Origin: Methanoregula sp. | Lineage (GTDB): Archaea; Halobacteriota; Methanomicrobia; Methanomicrobiales; Methanospirillaceae | DNA length: 64,000 nt | Assembly: GCA_030694985.1 (NCBI GenBank) | Contig: JAUYTV010000058.1 | Location: 1 to 64,000, forward strand | Direction of reading: 5' to 3' | Shown here: in pieces, positions 17,121 to 26,053 of the stretch | Layout: every line of letters begins with the position of its first letter | Numbering within the stretch: position 1 is the first letter of the stretch | Notes under the pieces: generated by a model | What the model was told of the DNA's origin: nothing | What the model saw: the letters and a program-made list of their open reading frames with translations, nothing else | Database searches by the model: none | Position numbers and translations under genes: made by a program

Positions 17121-19037
17121 GTGCAAACTACGCAACTGTTAATATTTCTCATACTGTTTCCGCTCATCGCCGCGTTCTTCTTATTACTGGCAAAAAAAGA
17201 TTTCGAACGCGCCTGGATCGTGAAACTGTCCGCACTGGCCATTGGTATAGCCAGTGTCTACCTGTTGATTTCGACCTATAACAAGGGGGCCCTGCTGATG
17301 TCTGCCATTCCGGCAGAGCCAACCGGCATTGTCATGTTCATCCTCGGGATGCTGATTGCCGTATTTATCCTGTATCTCGGGATCGTGTACAAGAAGTGGC
17401 TTGTTGTGGCGCTCATCCTTGTCCAGTCCGCTGTCATGCTCTACTTTGAACTGGTGTTCGCCCACTCAGTCCATGTGCAGTCGAACATGTTCATGGATGA
17501 ATTCTCAATTATCATGGCACTCATCATAGGCATCATCGGCAGTCTCATCTGCGTATATTCTCTGGGTTACATGAAGTTCTTCCATGAACACCATCCCGAG
17601 ATGCCTGACCGGAGACCATGGTTCTTTGCCATCCTGTTTCTCTTCCTTGCCGCCATGTTCGGGCTGGTCTTTTCCAATAATCTCATATGGGTCTACTTCT
17701 TCTGGGAAGTTACCACTCTCTGTTCATTCCTGCTGATCGGGTACACAAAAACAGAGGAAGCCACCAATAACGCGTTTTCTGCCCTGTGGATGAACCTGCT
17801 TGGCGGGGTTGCCTTTGCCGGTGCAATCATCTACCTTGCGATGTTTGGCAACGGCATCATGGGAATGACAGATCTGTTAGCTTCTGGAAAAATCATCGCC
17901 CTCATTCCGGCAGCTCTTATCGGGTTTGCCGGTCTAACAAAGGCGGCACAGCTGCCGTTTTCCTCCTGGCTTGTGGGAGCAATGGTGGCGCCAACCCCGG
18001 TCTCGGCACTCCTGCACTCCAGCACGATGGTCAAAGCAGGTGTCTTTATTCTCGTCAGGCTTGCTCCCATCTTCCAGTCCACCGTCACCGGTTATATGAT
18101 TGCCATGATAGGAGTGCTCACCTTCCTGATTGCATCAGGTATTGCCATATCGCAGAGCAATGCAAAAAGGGTGCTTGCCTATTCCACGATCGCAAACCTT
18201 GGTCTGATTGTTGCCTGTGCCGGTATCGGAACCTATGAGGCGATCTGGGCTGCAATCCTCTTAATCGTCTTCCACGCAGTCTCTAAGTCCCTGCTCTTCC
18301 TCTCGGTGGGAACCGTTGAGCACCGGATCAAGAGCCGTGAGGTCGATGATATGAACGGGCTCATTGTGCGGATGCCAAAGATCGCCGCGATGATGGTGAT
18401 CGGCATTGCCGGTATGTTCCTTGCACCATTCGGTATGCTGATCTCGAAATGGGCAGCCATCCGGGCGTTCATCGAGATACCCTATGGCTTCTTGTTTGTG
18501 ATCATCCTTGCCTTTGGCAGCGCCATGACCATCTACTTCTGGGCCAAATGGATGGGCAAGATCATTTCAGTTACTTCAGACAGCAAGAACATCGAAGGTG
18601 AAGTTGATCACAGCGAGTGGGCAGCGCTTGTATCGCTAGCCGGACTTTCGTTCATCACCACGCTTGTCTTCCCGCTGCTCTCAACAAAACTACTCGAACC
18701 CTATCTCATGGCAAATTATGGTCACGTGGCCCAGTTGTCGCAGGACAATATCATCATCATGATCCTGATGCTACTCCTGCTCATTATCCTGCCACTGAGC
18801 ATCCTGATACCCCAGAGAAAGCACAAGCATGTCGCCCCTTACATGGGTGGCAGGACCACCACGCACGATATGCGGTTCTCCGGATCGCTGGGCGTCCAGA
18901 AAAAGACGGTGCTATCCAACTACTATCTCCACGAGTATTTCGGTGAAAAGAAACTCCGGACCGCAGGGATCTGGATCTGTTCAGCCATCATCGGCATCAT
19001 GTTTGTAGCCACCGCGTTGCGGGGGGTGTTCCTGTGA
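17121..19037 (+). CDS. echA: Ech hydrogenase subunit A (NuoL/antiporter-like)
   Basis: 638 residues from a GTG at 17121. An ATG at 17103 in the same frame lies inside GGAGGGAGGG, which looks like the ribosome site for the GTG, so the GTG is preferred. The protein has about 16 membrane helices and belongs to the NuoL/MrpA proton-channel family. Family residues include the Glu in FFWEVTTLCSFLLIGYTK and the Lys/His region GLTKAAQLPFSSWLVGAM then PTPVSALLHSSTMVKAGVF. It forms the ion-translocating arm of the ferredoxin-dependent hydrogenase. Its stop overlaps echB (ATGA-type overlap at 19034). Confidence 0.94.
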   Translation: MQTTQLLIFLILFPLIAAFFLLLAKKDFERAWIVKLSALAIGIASVYLLISTYNKGALLMSAIPAEPTGIVMFILGMLIAVFILYLGIVYKKWLVVALILVQSAVMLYFELVFAHSVHVQSNMFMDEFSIIMALIIGIIGSLICVYSLGYMKFFHEHHPEMPDRRPWFFAILFLFLAAMFGLVFSNNLIWVYFFWEVTTLCSFLLIGYTKTEEATNNAFSALWMNLLGGVAFAGAIIYLAMFGNGIMGMTDLLASGKIIALIPAALIGFAGLTKAAQLPFSSWLVGAMVAPTPVSALLHSSTMVKAGVFILVRLAPIFQSTVTGYMIAMIGVLTFLIASGIAISQSNAKRVLAYSTIANLGLIVACAGIGTYEAIWAAILLIVFHAVSKSLLFLSVGTVEHRIKSREVDDMNGLIVRMPKIAAMMVIGIAGMFLAPFGMLISKWAAIRAFIEIPYGFLFVIILAFGSAMTIYFWAKWMGKIISVTSDSKNIEGEVDHSEWAALVSLAGLSFITTLVFPLLSTKLLEPYLMANYGHVAQLSQDNIIIMILMLLLLIILPLSILIPQRKHKHVAPYMGGRTTTHDMRFSGSLGVQKKTVLSNYYLHEYFGEKKLRTAGIWICSAIIGIMFVATALRGVFL

Positions 19038-19897
19038 TCAATATCGTCTGGGCAATTGTCTTTGTCCTTGTGGCTCCGGTTATCGGCGGACTGGTTGTGG
19101 GTATTGACCGGAAGATCACTGCACACATGCAGGGCAGGGTTGGACCGCCCATACTGCAGCCGTTCTATGATGTGGGCAAGCTCTTTGAAAAAGAGCAGAC
19201 CGTAGTGAACGAGACGCAGATCTTCTATGCAATCTGTTACATCATCTTCATGATCTTTACCGGAGCGCTGTTTTTTGCCGGTGGCGATCTATTGCTCGTC
19301 ATCTTTGCGCTCACACTCGCACAGGTATTCCTTGTAATGGGCGCATTTGCCGCAAATTCCCCCTACAGTTATGTCGGGGCAGAGCGGGAATTGCTCCAGA
19401 TTATGGCCTATGAACCAATGGTGATCCTGGCTGCGGTGGGCATGTTTGTTGCAACGAAGAGCTTCAATGTCAGCGAGATCGCTTCAACCACGATACCCGT
19501 TGTCCTCCTACTCCCCGGTATCTTCCTTGGTTTCCTCTACGTGCTGACCATCAAGCTGCGCAAATCACCGTTCGATATCTCGACATCGCACCACGCACAC
19601 CAGGAGATTGTAAAGGGCGTGACCACAGAATTTTCCGGCCCATCACTCGGCCTCATCGAGATCTCCCACTGGTACGAGACGGTCTTTTTGCTCGGCTTTG
19701 TCTACCTCTTCTTCGGGTTCAACCCGTTGATCGGTGTAGCTGCTGTCATCATCATCTACCTGTTAGAGATCCTGATCGACAACACGAATGCCCGTGTGAA
19801 GTGGCAGCTTGTGGTGAAGAGCTCGTGGCTGATTGCCGCCGTAGTGAGTGTGGTCAATCTGGCTGCACTCTACTACCTGTCGGGAGGTGTACCATGA
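19034..19897 (+). CDS. echB: Ech hydrogenase subunit B (NuoH-like)
   Basis: 287 residues with about 8 membrane helices, homologous to NuoH, the subunit that links the hydrogenase module to the membrane arm. Visible family features are DRKITAHMQGRVGPPILQPF at the N-terminus, the acidic loop SYVGAERELLQIMAYEP, and the basic loop LRKSPFDISTSHHAHQEIV. The gene overlaps echA by 4 bases and echC by 4 bases. Confidence 0.95.
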   Translation: MINIVWAIVFVLVAPVIGGLVVGIDRKITAHMQGRVGPPILQPFYDVGKLFEKEQTVVNETQIFYAICYIIFMIFTGALFFAGGDLLLVIFALTLAQVFLVMGAFAANSPYSYVGAERELLQIMAYEPMVILAAVGMFVATKSFNVSEIASTTIPVVLLLPGIFLGFLYVLTIKLRKSPFDISTSHHAHQEIVKGVTTEFSGPSLGLIEISHWYETVFLLGFVYLFFGFNPLIGVAAVIIIYLLEILIDNTNARVKWQLVVKSSWLIAAVVSVVNLAALYYLSGGVP

Positions 19898-20385
19898 CCT
19901 ATCTTGCAAAATCCCCGTGGATCATCCACTACGATGCCTCGAGCTGTAATGGCTGCGACATTGAAATCCTCGCATGTCTCACTCCCATGTATGACGTTGA
20001 GCGGTTTGGCATCATCAACACGGGCAACCCGAAACATGCGGATATCTTTGTCGTAACCGGTTCGATCAATGAAGCGAACCGCGAGGTCATCCAGAACATC
20101 TACAACCAGATGTCGGATCCGAAAGTGGTTGTGGCAGTGGGTATCTGCGCATGCTCGGGGGGAGTGTTCCGGGAATGTTACAATGTTGCCGGCGGCATCG
20201 ACAAACTCATACCGGTCGATGTCTATGTGCCCGGTTGTGCAGCACGCCCCGAGTCCATCATTGACGGGATCGTGACAGCACTTGGTGTTCTTGAAGAGAA
20301 ACGGAATAAACATGTGAGCTCTCCCATGGTCACTGACCATGGTCATACACATCGCCACAGGCACGCGGAAGGAGGTGCACAATGA
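19894..20385 (+). CDS. echC: Ech hydrogenase small subunit C (NuoB-like) with His-rich tail
   Basis: 163 residues from the ATG at 19894, overlapping echB by 4 bases. It is homologous to NuoB and holds the proximal [4Fe-4S] cluster: SSCNGCDIEILACLTP gives the CxxC, GICACSGG gives the third Cys, and VPGCAARPE the fourth. It passes electrons from ferredoxin subunit EchF to the NiFe site. After the conserved core, a tail follows with DHGHTHRHRH at about residues 147-156, five His in ten residues, a possible nickel-binding extension. It overlaps echD by 4 bases. Confidence 0.95.
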   Translation: MTYLAKSPWIIHYDASSCNGCDIEILACLTPMYDVERFGIINTGNPKHADIFVVTGSINEANREVIQNIYNQMSDPKVVVAVGICACSGGVFRECYNVAGGIDKLIPVDVYVPGCAARPESIIDGIVTALGVLEEKRNKHVSSPMVTDHGHTHRHRHAEGGAQ

Positions 20386-20759
20386 TGGAACCACAACAAA
20401 TCACCCCCATTAGTGTCGGGGACGTAGTTACAAAGGCTGAGCAGGCAAAAAAAGATGGCAACCGGCTCGTCCAGATCGGGTGCACGAAGATCGAAGACAA
20501 CTTTGAGATCCTCTATGTCTTTGACAAGGACTACAAGCTGACAAACTACCGCATCACGGTAAAACAGAATGATGAAATTCCCAGCATCAGTGGAGTATAC
20601 TTTGGTGCGTTTGTGTACGAGAACGAGATCCACGACCTGTACGGCATCCACGTGACTGGGATCAATATTGATTTCAAGGGTACGTTTTACAAGACCGCGA
20701 TCAAACATCCCTTCAGTGTGACCATTGTTAAGGAGGATGACGCATGTCAAAACAAATAA
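20382..20759 (+). CDS. echD: Ech hydrogenase subunit D (NuoC-like)
   Basis: 125 residues. Homologous to NuoC/EchD, the soluble subunit that sits beside the large subunit. Recognisable text: RLVQIGCTKIEDNFEILYVF, and near the end FGAFVYENEIHDLYGIHVTG, the most conserved NuoC stretch (ExEIxDLYG). It overlaps echC by 4 bases and echE by 16 bases, consistent with tight stoichiometric expression of the complex. Confidence 0.93.
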   Translation: MMEPQQITPISVGDVVTKAEQAKKDGNRLVQIGCTKIEDNFEILYVFDKDYKLTNYRITVKQNDEIPSISGVYFGAFVYENEIHDLYGIHVTGINIDFKGTFYKTAIKHPFSVTIVKEDDACQNK

Positions 20760-21823
20760 CCATCCCGTTCGGACCCCAGCACCCGGTACTTCCCGAACCC
20801 CTCCACCTCGATCTCGTGCTTGAGGATGAAAAAGTCGTAGATGTCATCCCGACAATAGGGTACGTCCACCGCGGTCTTGAGAAACTGGTAGAAAAACGGG
20901 AATACACCGAGTACGTCTTCATCGCAGAGCGAATCTGCGGGATATGCAGTCACATCCACGGCCAGACCTATGTTCAGGGTATCGAACAGATCATGGGACT
21001 TGAGATTCCTGAACGCGCCCAGTATCTCCGGACCATATGGTCGGAATATTCAAGGCTGCACTCGCACCTGCTCTGGCTCGGACTTTTTGCTGACAGCATG
21101 GGTTTTGAAAGCGTCTTTATGAACTCATGGAGGCTCCGCGAGCACATTCTCGATGACCTTGAAGCGACCACTGGTGGCCGGGTTATCCAGGGCGTCTGCA
21201 AGGTGGGCGGTGTCCGGCGGGATATCGCCCCGGAGAAACTGGATGAGATGGTAAAGGGGCTCAAAGGAATTGAGCATGAGCTCCAGGCACTCACGAACGT
21301 ATTTTTGCATGACAGCTCTATCCAGCACCGGCTGAAAGGTATAGGTGTGCTCAGTAATGACGATGCCTATTACCTCGGGGCAGTAGGTCCGACTGCAAGA
21401 GGCAGCGGCGTTGCGATTGATCTCCGTGAAACCGGCTATGCAGCCTACGGGAAGATCAATTTCAAACCGGTTGTTGAGTATGACGGGGACTGCTATGCCC
21501 GCTGTGCCGTCCGGGCAAAAGAGATGTTCACATCGATCGATATCATTGAGCAGTGTGCAAAGAAGATCCCTGATGGCCCGGTTGACATGAAAGTGACCGG
21601 TGCACCGGATGGTGAATTCCTTGCACGGGCCGAGCAGCCCCGTGGAGAAGTCATCCATTACATCAAGGGCAATGGCAAGAAAAATCTTGTCCGGCACCGC
21701 GTCCGGACACCAACGTTTACCAACATCCCCCCGCTTGTCACGCTCCTCAAGGGTTGCGATCTTGCGGATGTGCCGGTGATTGTCCTGTCTATCGATCCCT
21801 GTATCGGCTGTGCGGAGAGGTGA
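20744..21823 (+). CDS. echE: Ech hydrogenase large subunit E ([NiFe] catalytic subunit)
   Basis: 359 residues. Both cysteine pairs that ligate the NiFe centre are present: ERICGICSHIHGQTY near residue 63, and DPCIGCAER at the very C-terminus. Having the second pair intact identifies a true hydrogenase rather than NuoD. The protein ends directly after that motif, so no C-terminal propeptide needs cleavage, as in other Ech enzymes. It oxidises or evolves H2 against ferredoxin. The start ATG is preceded by AAGGAGGATG, a strong ribosome site inside echD. Confidence 0.96.
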   Translation: MSKQITIPFGPQHPVLPEPLHLDLVLEDEKVVDVIPTIGYVHRGLEKLVEKREYTEYVFIAERICGICSHIHGQTYVQGIEQIMGLEIPERAQYLRTIWSEYSRLHSHLLWLGLFADSMGFESVFMNSWRLREHILDDLEATTGGRVIQGVCKVGGVRRDIAPEKLDEMVKGLKGIEHELQALTNVFLHDSSIQHRLKGIGVLSNDDAYYLGAVGPTARGSGVAIDLRETGYAAYGKINFKPVVEYDGDCYARCAVRAKEMFTSIDIIEQCAKKIPDGPVDMKVTGAPDGEFLARAEQPRGEVIHYIKGNGKKNLVRHRVRTPTFTNIPPLVTLLKGCDLADVPVIVLSIDPCIGCAER

Positions 21824-21829
21824 GGAGAC

Positions 21830-22225
21830 ATGACCTTTTTCCAGATGACAAAGACGGTGTTAAAAAGTCTATTCTCCCGCCCGGCCACCCTGATGTACCC
21901 GGTAAAACCGGCCAAGAAGACTAAAGCCACCCGCGGACACGTAAAGATCGACCCAACGAAGTGCATCACCTGCCGGATCTGCCAGCGCAAGTGCCCGACT
22001 CAGGCGATCTGTGTGGATGTCAAGGAAAAGACGTGGGAGATTGACCAGATGCGCTGCGTGGTCTGCGCCATATGTGTTGATACATGCCCGACCAAAAGTC
22101 TCACCATGGACAACCAGTACCGCCCGGCGATGACTGCCCGTGGCGGTCTTGAGAAATTTACCGTGGCAGGGCCAAAGAAGAAGGAACCGGTGGCGGCTGA
22201 TGCAGCAAAGCCGGCAAAAGAATAA
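21830..22225 (+). CDS. echF: Ech hydrogenase ferredoxin subunit F
   Basis: 131 residues with two [4Fe-4S] binding motifs: CITCRICQRKCPTQAICVD and CVVCAICVDTCPTKSL. It takes electrons from (or gives them to) soluble ferredoxin and connects to EchC. The N-terminal head (MTKTVLKSLFSRPAT-like) is typical of NuoI/EchF; the C-terminus is an Ala/Lys/Pro-rich tail (GPKKKEPVAADAAKPAKE). A GAGGAGA site precedes the ATG 6 bases after echE. A T-run right after the stop (TTTTTTTT near 22227) probably ends the operon. Confidence 0.95.
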   Translation: MTFFQMTKTVLKSLFSRPATLMYPVKPAKKTKATRGHVKIDPTKCITCRICQRKCPTQAICVDVKEKTWEIDQMRCVVCAICVDTCPTKSLTMDNQYRPAMTARGGLEKFTVAGPKKKEPVAADAAKPAKE

Positions 22226-22321
22226 TTTTTTTTTGGATTGTGTAACGACAATGCTCGCGGCACAGATCAGTAACGGTATCAACTGGTGCTGACACACGGG
22301 ACTCTTTTTTTGCCCTTGCAC

Positions 22322-24163
22322 TTATATTGTGGGGGGGTCTCGTCTCATAGGACGGACGTTTGCCCCCTCCATCTCCCCTCCCGCCCACGCAAACCGTTCC
22401 CGGATGGTAGGTGGCAGTTCTTTTTCATTGATCGGGACGAATCCGAAATTTCCATAGAATTTCGTGAGATCCCACACTGAATGCATGTAGAGCATATCCT
22501 GCCCGCATGCCTCGACAAGCCCCCAGATTGCAGCATTCGCATACCCGTGACCGCGCTGGCTGACAGGAGTGAATACGCCATCTACTTCAAACCCGTCCGT
22601 ATGCCGTTTGCACCGGGCAACAGAGACCGCCTGCCCGCCATAAAATGCGGCAAATATCCGGTCTGTTTTCGAGTCGCCCTTTGTGTTGTGGTAATCTGTC
22701 CAGAGCGTCTCTGCAATGGAAAATTCCAGAGAAACCAGCTCCCTCACGGTCGCACCGGTGCGGTGTTTCGCGAGATGCCGTGCCGGTACAGATGATACCG
22801 GCAGCGCGGGGGTCTCTTCACTGGTCCCCTCGATACGATAACCCCCGGGCGGAACATGGATCACGAAACGTGCCCCCTTGCCTTCGATCCCGGTCTCCTG
22901 TATGGTCATATCGGTCACCTCAACGATCTGGCGGCAGATGAAGAGCCCTATCCCTGCGCTCCCCCCGGCATCATACTTGAATATCTGCCGTTTCTTCTCT
23001 GTTGGGATCCCGGCACCATCGTCCGTGAAGCAGAGATCAAGCCCTTCAGCGGTCTCGTGATACGTGACAACAATGTTCTTTATCCTGCCGTTGCTATGCC
23101 GCAGTGAATTCTCCAGAAGGTGGGTGAGGACATCGGCAAAGAGCGGATCTGCGTAGACTTCGAGGCGTCCTGCCCAGCACCGGATTGAGACCGTGCCATC
23201 ATCCGAGGGAAGGCGGGCGGACTCAAGCGTCTGCTGCACACTCATCCAGACCGGAGGGAGCGTTCCGAGATCCTTGTAGGACTCGGTGAGGAAGAGCTGG
23301 CGGGCAACGTTCCATGCCAGCGTCCGGATCCGATCGATATACGTGCGTATCACGGGTTCCTCGCAGTGGGCATCGGCCTCATCAACAGTCTCCAGGATCT
23401 GGTCGACCGACCGGTGGAGATGGTCTGCCGAGAAGTGCGACAGGATGCTGAGTTTGTCGTTTGCCATCTGACATGCATGCTCGGCACGAACGCGGCTGGT
23501 GATATCGAAGAATGTGAGGATCGCCCTTTTGCCCGGGAGTGATGCAGCAGAGACAAGCACGATAACCGAGTTCTCATCCGGTAGAGAGAAACTCGTCTCT
23601 GTTGCGTATACCGCCCCTTCGCTGGAGAGCCGGTTGAAAAAATCCAGCTCCCCATCCCCGCCCCAGATGGTTGCAATTGAAGTGCCCTTAAGGTCAGCAG
23701 CATTTCGTTTGAGAAGGTCAGCAGCTTTCCAGTTGATCGCTTCAATCGTCCGGCTGCTGCCAATCTCGGCAACAAGGATGCTGCCACCTTCCGAATGGTC
23801 AAAAAGACCTTTGTAGAGCACTTCCTGTTCCTGGAGGCGGATGGTAAGTGTAGCGATCAGCCACCCGATAACAACAATGACAAGTGTGCGTACCAGCGCT
23901 TCAATAAGAATTGTTGGCGAGCTTCCGGCAAGAAGGATTACGAAGATGAGGTATATAGCTCCAATGCAAACGGCGATGATAGTACCCCTGCGCGGGTACT
24001 GGTATGCGGCGATCACAACCGGAATGTACAGGAGATGGGGGAGACCTGTTGAGATTCCAAAAAGGAGTCCGGTAAGATTAGCGAGAAGTGCAGCTGCAGC
24101 CGTTCCAAGGATTACCGCATTCCAGAGGAGATCGCGATTCTCAAACCGTGTATTGATGGTCAT
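22322..24163 (-). CDS. Membrane PAS / degenerate histidine kinase fused to a GNAT acetyltransferase
   Basis: 613 residues. About five hydrophobic segments fill residues 12-108, followed by a PAS domain at about 115-235 (ILTFFDITSRVRAEHACQ at its end). Next is a kinase-like dimerisation part, ILSHFSADHLHRSVDQILE, where the usual xHDI/xHEL acceptor motif is altered. An HATPase follows at about 340-440 (LLENSLRHSNGRIKNI, DDGAGIPTEKKRQIFKY, GSAGIGLFICRQIV). The last 140 residues are a GNAT domain (VSQRGHGYANAAIWGLVEA is the acetyl-CoA loop; FYGNFGFVPI near the end). It may be a sensor whose output is acetylation. The fusion is unusual. Confidence 0.82.
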   Translation of the reverse strand: MTINTRFENRDLLWNAVILGTAAAALLANLTGLLFGISTGLPHLLYIPVVIAAYQYPRRGTIIAVCIGAIYLIFVILLAGSSPTILIEALVRTLVIVVIGWLIATLTIRLQEQEVLYKGLFDHSEGGSILVAEIGSSRTIEAINWKAADLLKRNAADLKGTSIATIWGGDGELDFFNRLSSEGAVYATETSFSLPDENSVIVLVSAASLPGKRAILTFFDITSRVRAEHACQMANDKLSILSHFSADHLHRSVDQILETVDEADAHCEEPVIRTYIDRIRTLAWNVARQLFLTESYKDLGTLPPVWMSVQQTLESARLPSDDGTVSIRCWAGRLEVYADPLFADVLTHLLENSLRHSNGRIKNIVVTYHETAEGLDLCFTDDGAGIPTEKKRQIFKYDAGGSAGIGLFICRQIVEVTDMTIQETGIEGKGARFVIHVPPGGYRIEGTSEETPALPVSSVPARHLAKHRTGATVRELVSLEFSIAETLWTDYHNTKGDSKTDRIFAAFYGGQAVSVARCKRHTDGFEVDGVFTPVSQRGHGYANAAIWGLVEACGQDMLYMHSVWDLTKFYGNFGFVPINEKELPPTIRERFAWAGGEMEGANVRPMRRDPPTI

Positions 24164-24422
24164 CTGTCAGCCTCTGGTTTTCGTGCACCGATTTCCATTG
24201 ACGGATATTGCAAATCAAAATACTTGAGGGTTTTGATTTTGTGAGCGGGGTTTTTTAAGAGATCCCGCGAGCCTGTCGGCAGGGGTGCTATAACTGTGTC
24301 GAAATATCCAATGTATCACTGTAGTAAAAAAATCGGACTGGTTCTTTTTATCGGGCATACGTGAACGTTTCCGGATATATCACTGTTGGGGGATAGAGAT
24401 GCAACCAGAAAAAAAGTGTTTT

Positions 24423-25820
24423 TCAGGCGAACGTGAACGTCTCATGTAACAGTGTCTGAAGATCGACTACAATCGCAAGCGCCGGTGTCGGGTTCACGTT
24501 CATCTGCTTCTGGAATTTCGTCTGGGACTGCCAGGTACCGGCATTGATGCCAAGTACGCCCCGGTAATTTGTAATCCCCTTGATATGGACATGGCCGGTA
24601 TGGAGAATCTCGGGCAATGGATCGATGATCATCCGGTCGGTCTTTCCTGCAGCAATCGGGGTTTTACGGCCGTACACCGGTGCCAGATGACGGCGCTGTA
24701 GCATCTCTTGCATTATCAGTCCGCTCTGCGCGTAGGATGCCCCGGGGATGAGACCTATCATATCATCGATCGATCGCCCGTGATACATAAGCACCCGAAC
24801 ACCCTGCAGGTTGACAAGCGAAGGGTTCTCTACAAGGATACAATTGTCCGGGAATTTTTTGATGAATGCATCAGGTAACACCGGTTGTGGCTCTGCGCCA
24901 CGAACCACATCGTGGTTGCCGGGCGATATGATAATTTTCATCCGCGAGGGAAGATTACGCATCATCTCACCGAACGCCTCGTACTGCTCGTAGATGTTTT
25001 TTATTGTCAGTTCGTTTTCATGCCCGGGATAGATACCGATACCATCCACAAGGTCACCGGCAATCAGCAGGTAAGAGAAATCCGATGCCGAGAGCCAGTC
25101 GGAAAAGCGGCTCCAGCTATCCGCTAAAAAGGTGTCACTGCCCACATGAACATCCGAGATGAAAACCGCCTTTCCCGGCTTTTCACTCTTGAACGGGGTG
25201 TTGTCAATGCGGATGTCCGGGCGGTAGAGCAGCTCGGCAAAGAAGAGTTTCCCATCGCTGGAGAGCTTGCCTTTGACACCAATGACTTCGTCATGGATAA
25301 TCCGATCGGCATCGATAAAGACCGGACGATCTTTTAAAAAGAGCACAGTAATACTTGCCGAAGAGTCCTCGATCTCGGCGATCCGGTGCCCGTTTGTCGT
25401 GGTCTTGATCTCTGTGACCATACCAATGATGGTGCACTCCTCCTGCCGGTACCGGTTGGAACGCGTCAGTGCTTCGATGGGCATGGCGCTGCACCGGCTC
25501 CGTATCATTCCACTCAGTCTGGCGTAACGGTCGCGGAAATAGTGGAGATAATCACCAGTACCGTTTATGGGCCCGGAAGTTCCAGAAGAGCCGCTGATCA
25601 CTTCCACGCTGGGATCGGTGAGAAAGCGGGTGCCGTCCCGGGTGACGGTCATGCCGGGGATGTGCTGCGCCGAGACCACAATTGCATGGTCAGGCACCCC
25701 GGCAATGATGCGTTCTATCAGCTCAGGGTCATCCTGTTCCAGGAGATACCGCACCACATCGGGATGTACCTGCAGCCGCTTGTCTAAAAAAGCGAGTGTG
25801 ATCTGCTGTACATCGAGCAT
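24423..25820 (-). CDS. polB: DNA polymerase II (PolD) small subunit DP1
   Basis: 465 residues from the ATG at 25818-25820 (MLDVQQITLAFLDKRLQVHP); the frame runs 32 codons further upstream but without protein character. DP1 is the small, 3'-5' exonuclease subunit of the archaeal replicative polymerase D. It has an OB-fold at about 160-250 and a calcineurin-like phosphoesterase with intact metal motifs: ISDVHVGSD, IAGDLVDGIG, ISPGNHDVVRG and HTGHVHIKG. The DP2 partner is not in this window. Confidence 0.94.
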   Translation of the reverse strand: MLDVQQITLAFLDKRLQVHPDVVRYLLEQDDPELIERIIAGVPDHAIVVSAQHIPGMTVTRDGTRFLTDPSVEVISGSSGTSGPINGTGDYLHYFRDRYARLSGMIRSRCSAMPIEALTRSNRYRQEECTIIGMVTEIKTTTNGHRIAEIEDSSASITVLFLKDRPVFIDADRIIHDEVIGVKGKLSSDGKLFFAELLYRPDIRIDNTPFKSEKPGKAVFISDVHVGSDTFLADSWSRFSDWLSASDFSYLLIAGDLVDGIGIYPGHENELTIKNIYEQYEAFGEMMRNLPSRMKIIISPGNHDVVRGAEPQPVLPDAFIKKFPDNCILVENPSLVNLQGVRVLMYHGRSIDDMIGLIPGASYAQSGLIMQEMLQRRHLAPVYGRKTPIAAGKTDRMIIDPLPEILHTGHVHIKGITNYRGVLGINAGTWQSQTKFQKQMNVNPTPALAIVVDLQTLLHETFTFA

Positions 25821-26053
25821 GGATACATATCGTCCACTGAGAAAATATAAAGATCCCATCATTCTATCGTGCCGGCTGTTCCACAGGAAAGGACAATTAT
25901 CTCTGGTACCTCTCATCGCAGGATCATGGGAGTGTGTGGGGTTTAAAAAAAAACCTGTTCGGATCTAACTATCTCTTAAAGATACTCCCATGGTGTTCCG
26001 CAGTTCGAAAGGTGCGCTATATTAACAAAAAATCTCATACAGTGTAGCAAGAA

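Noticed and set aside
24240-24420. Repeated ATATCCAATGTATCACTG-like and ATATATCACTG text upstream of the kinase-GNAT gene
   Set aside because: Only short, imperfect similarity between two stretches; not enough to call a repeat or operator.
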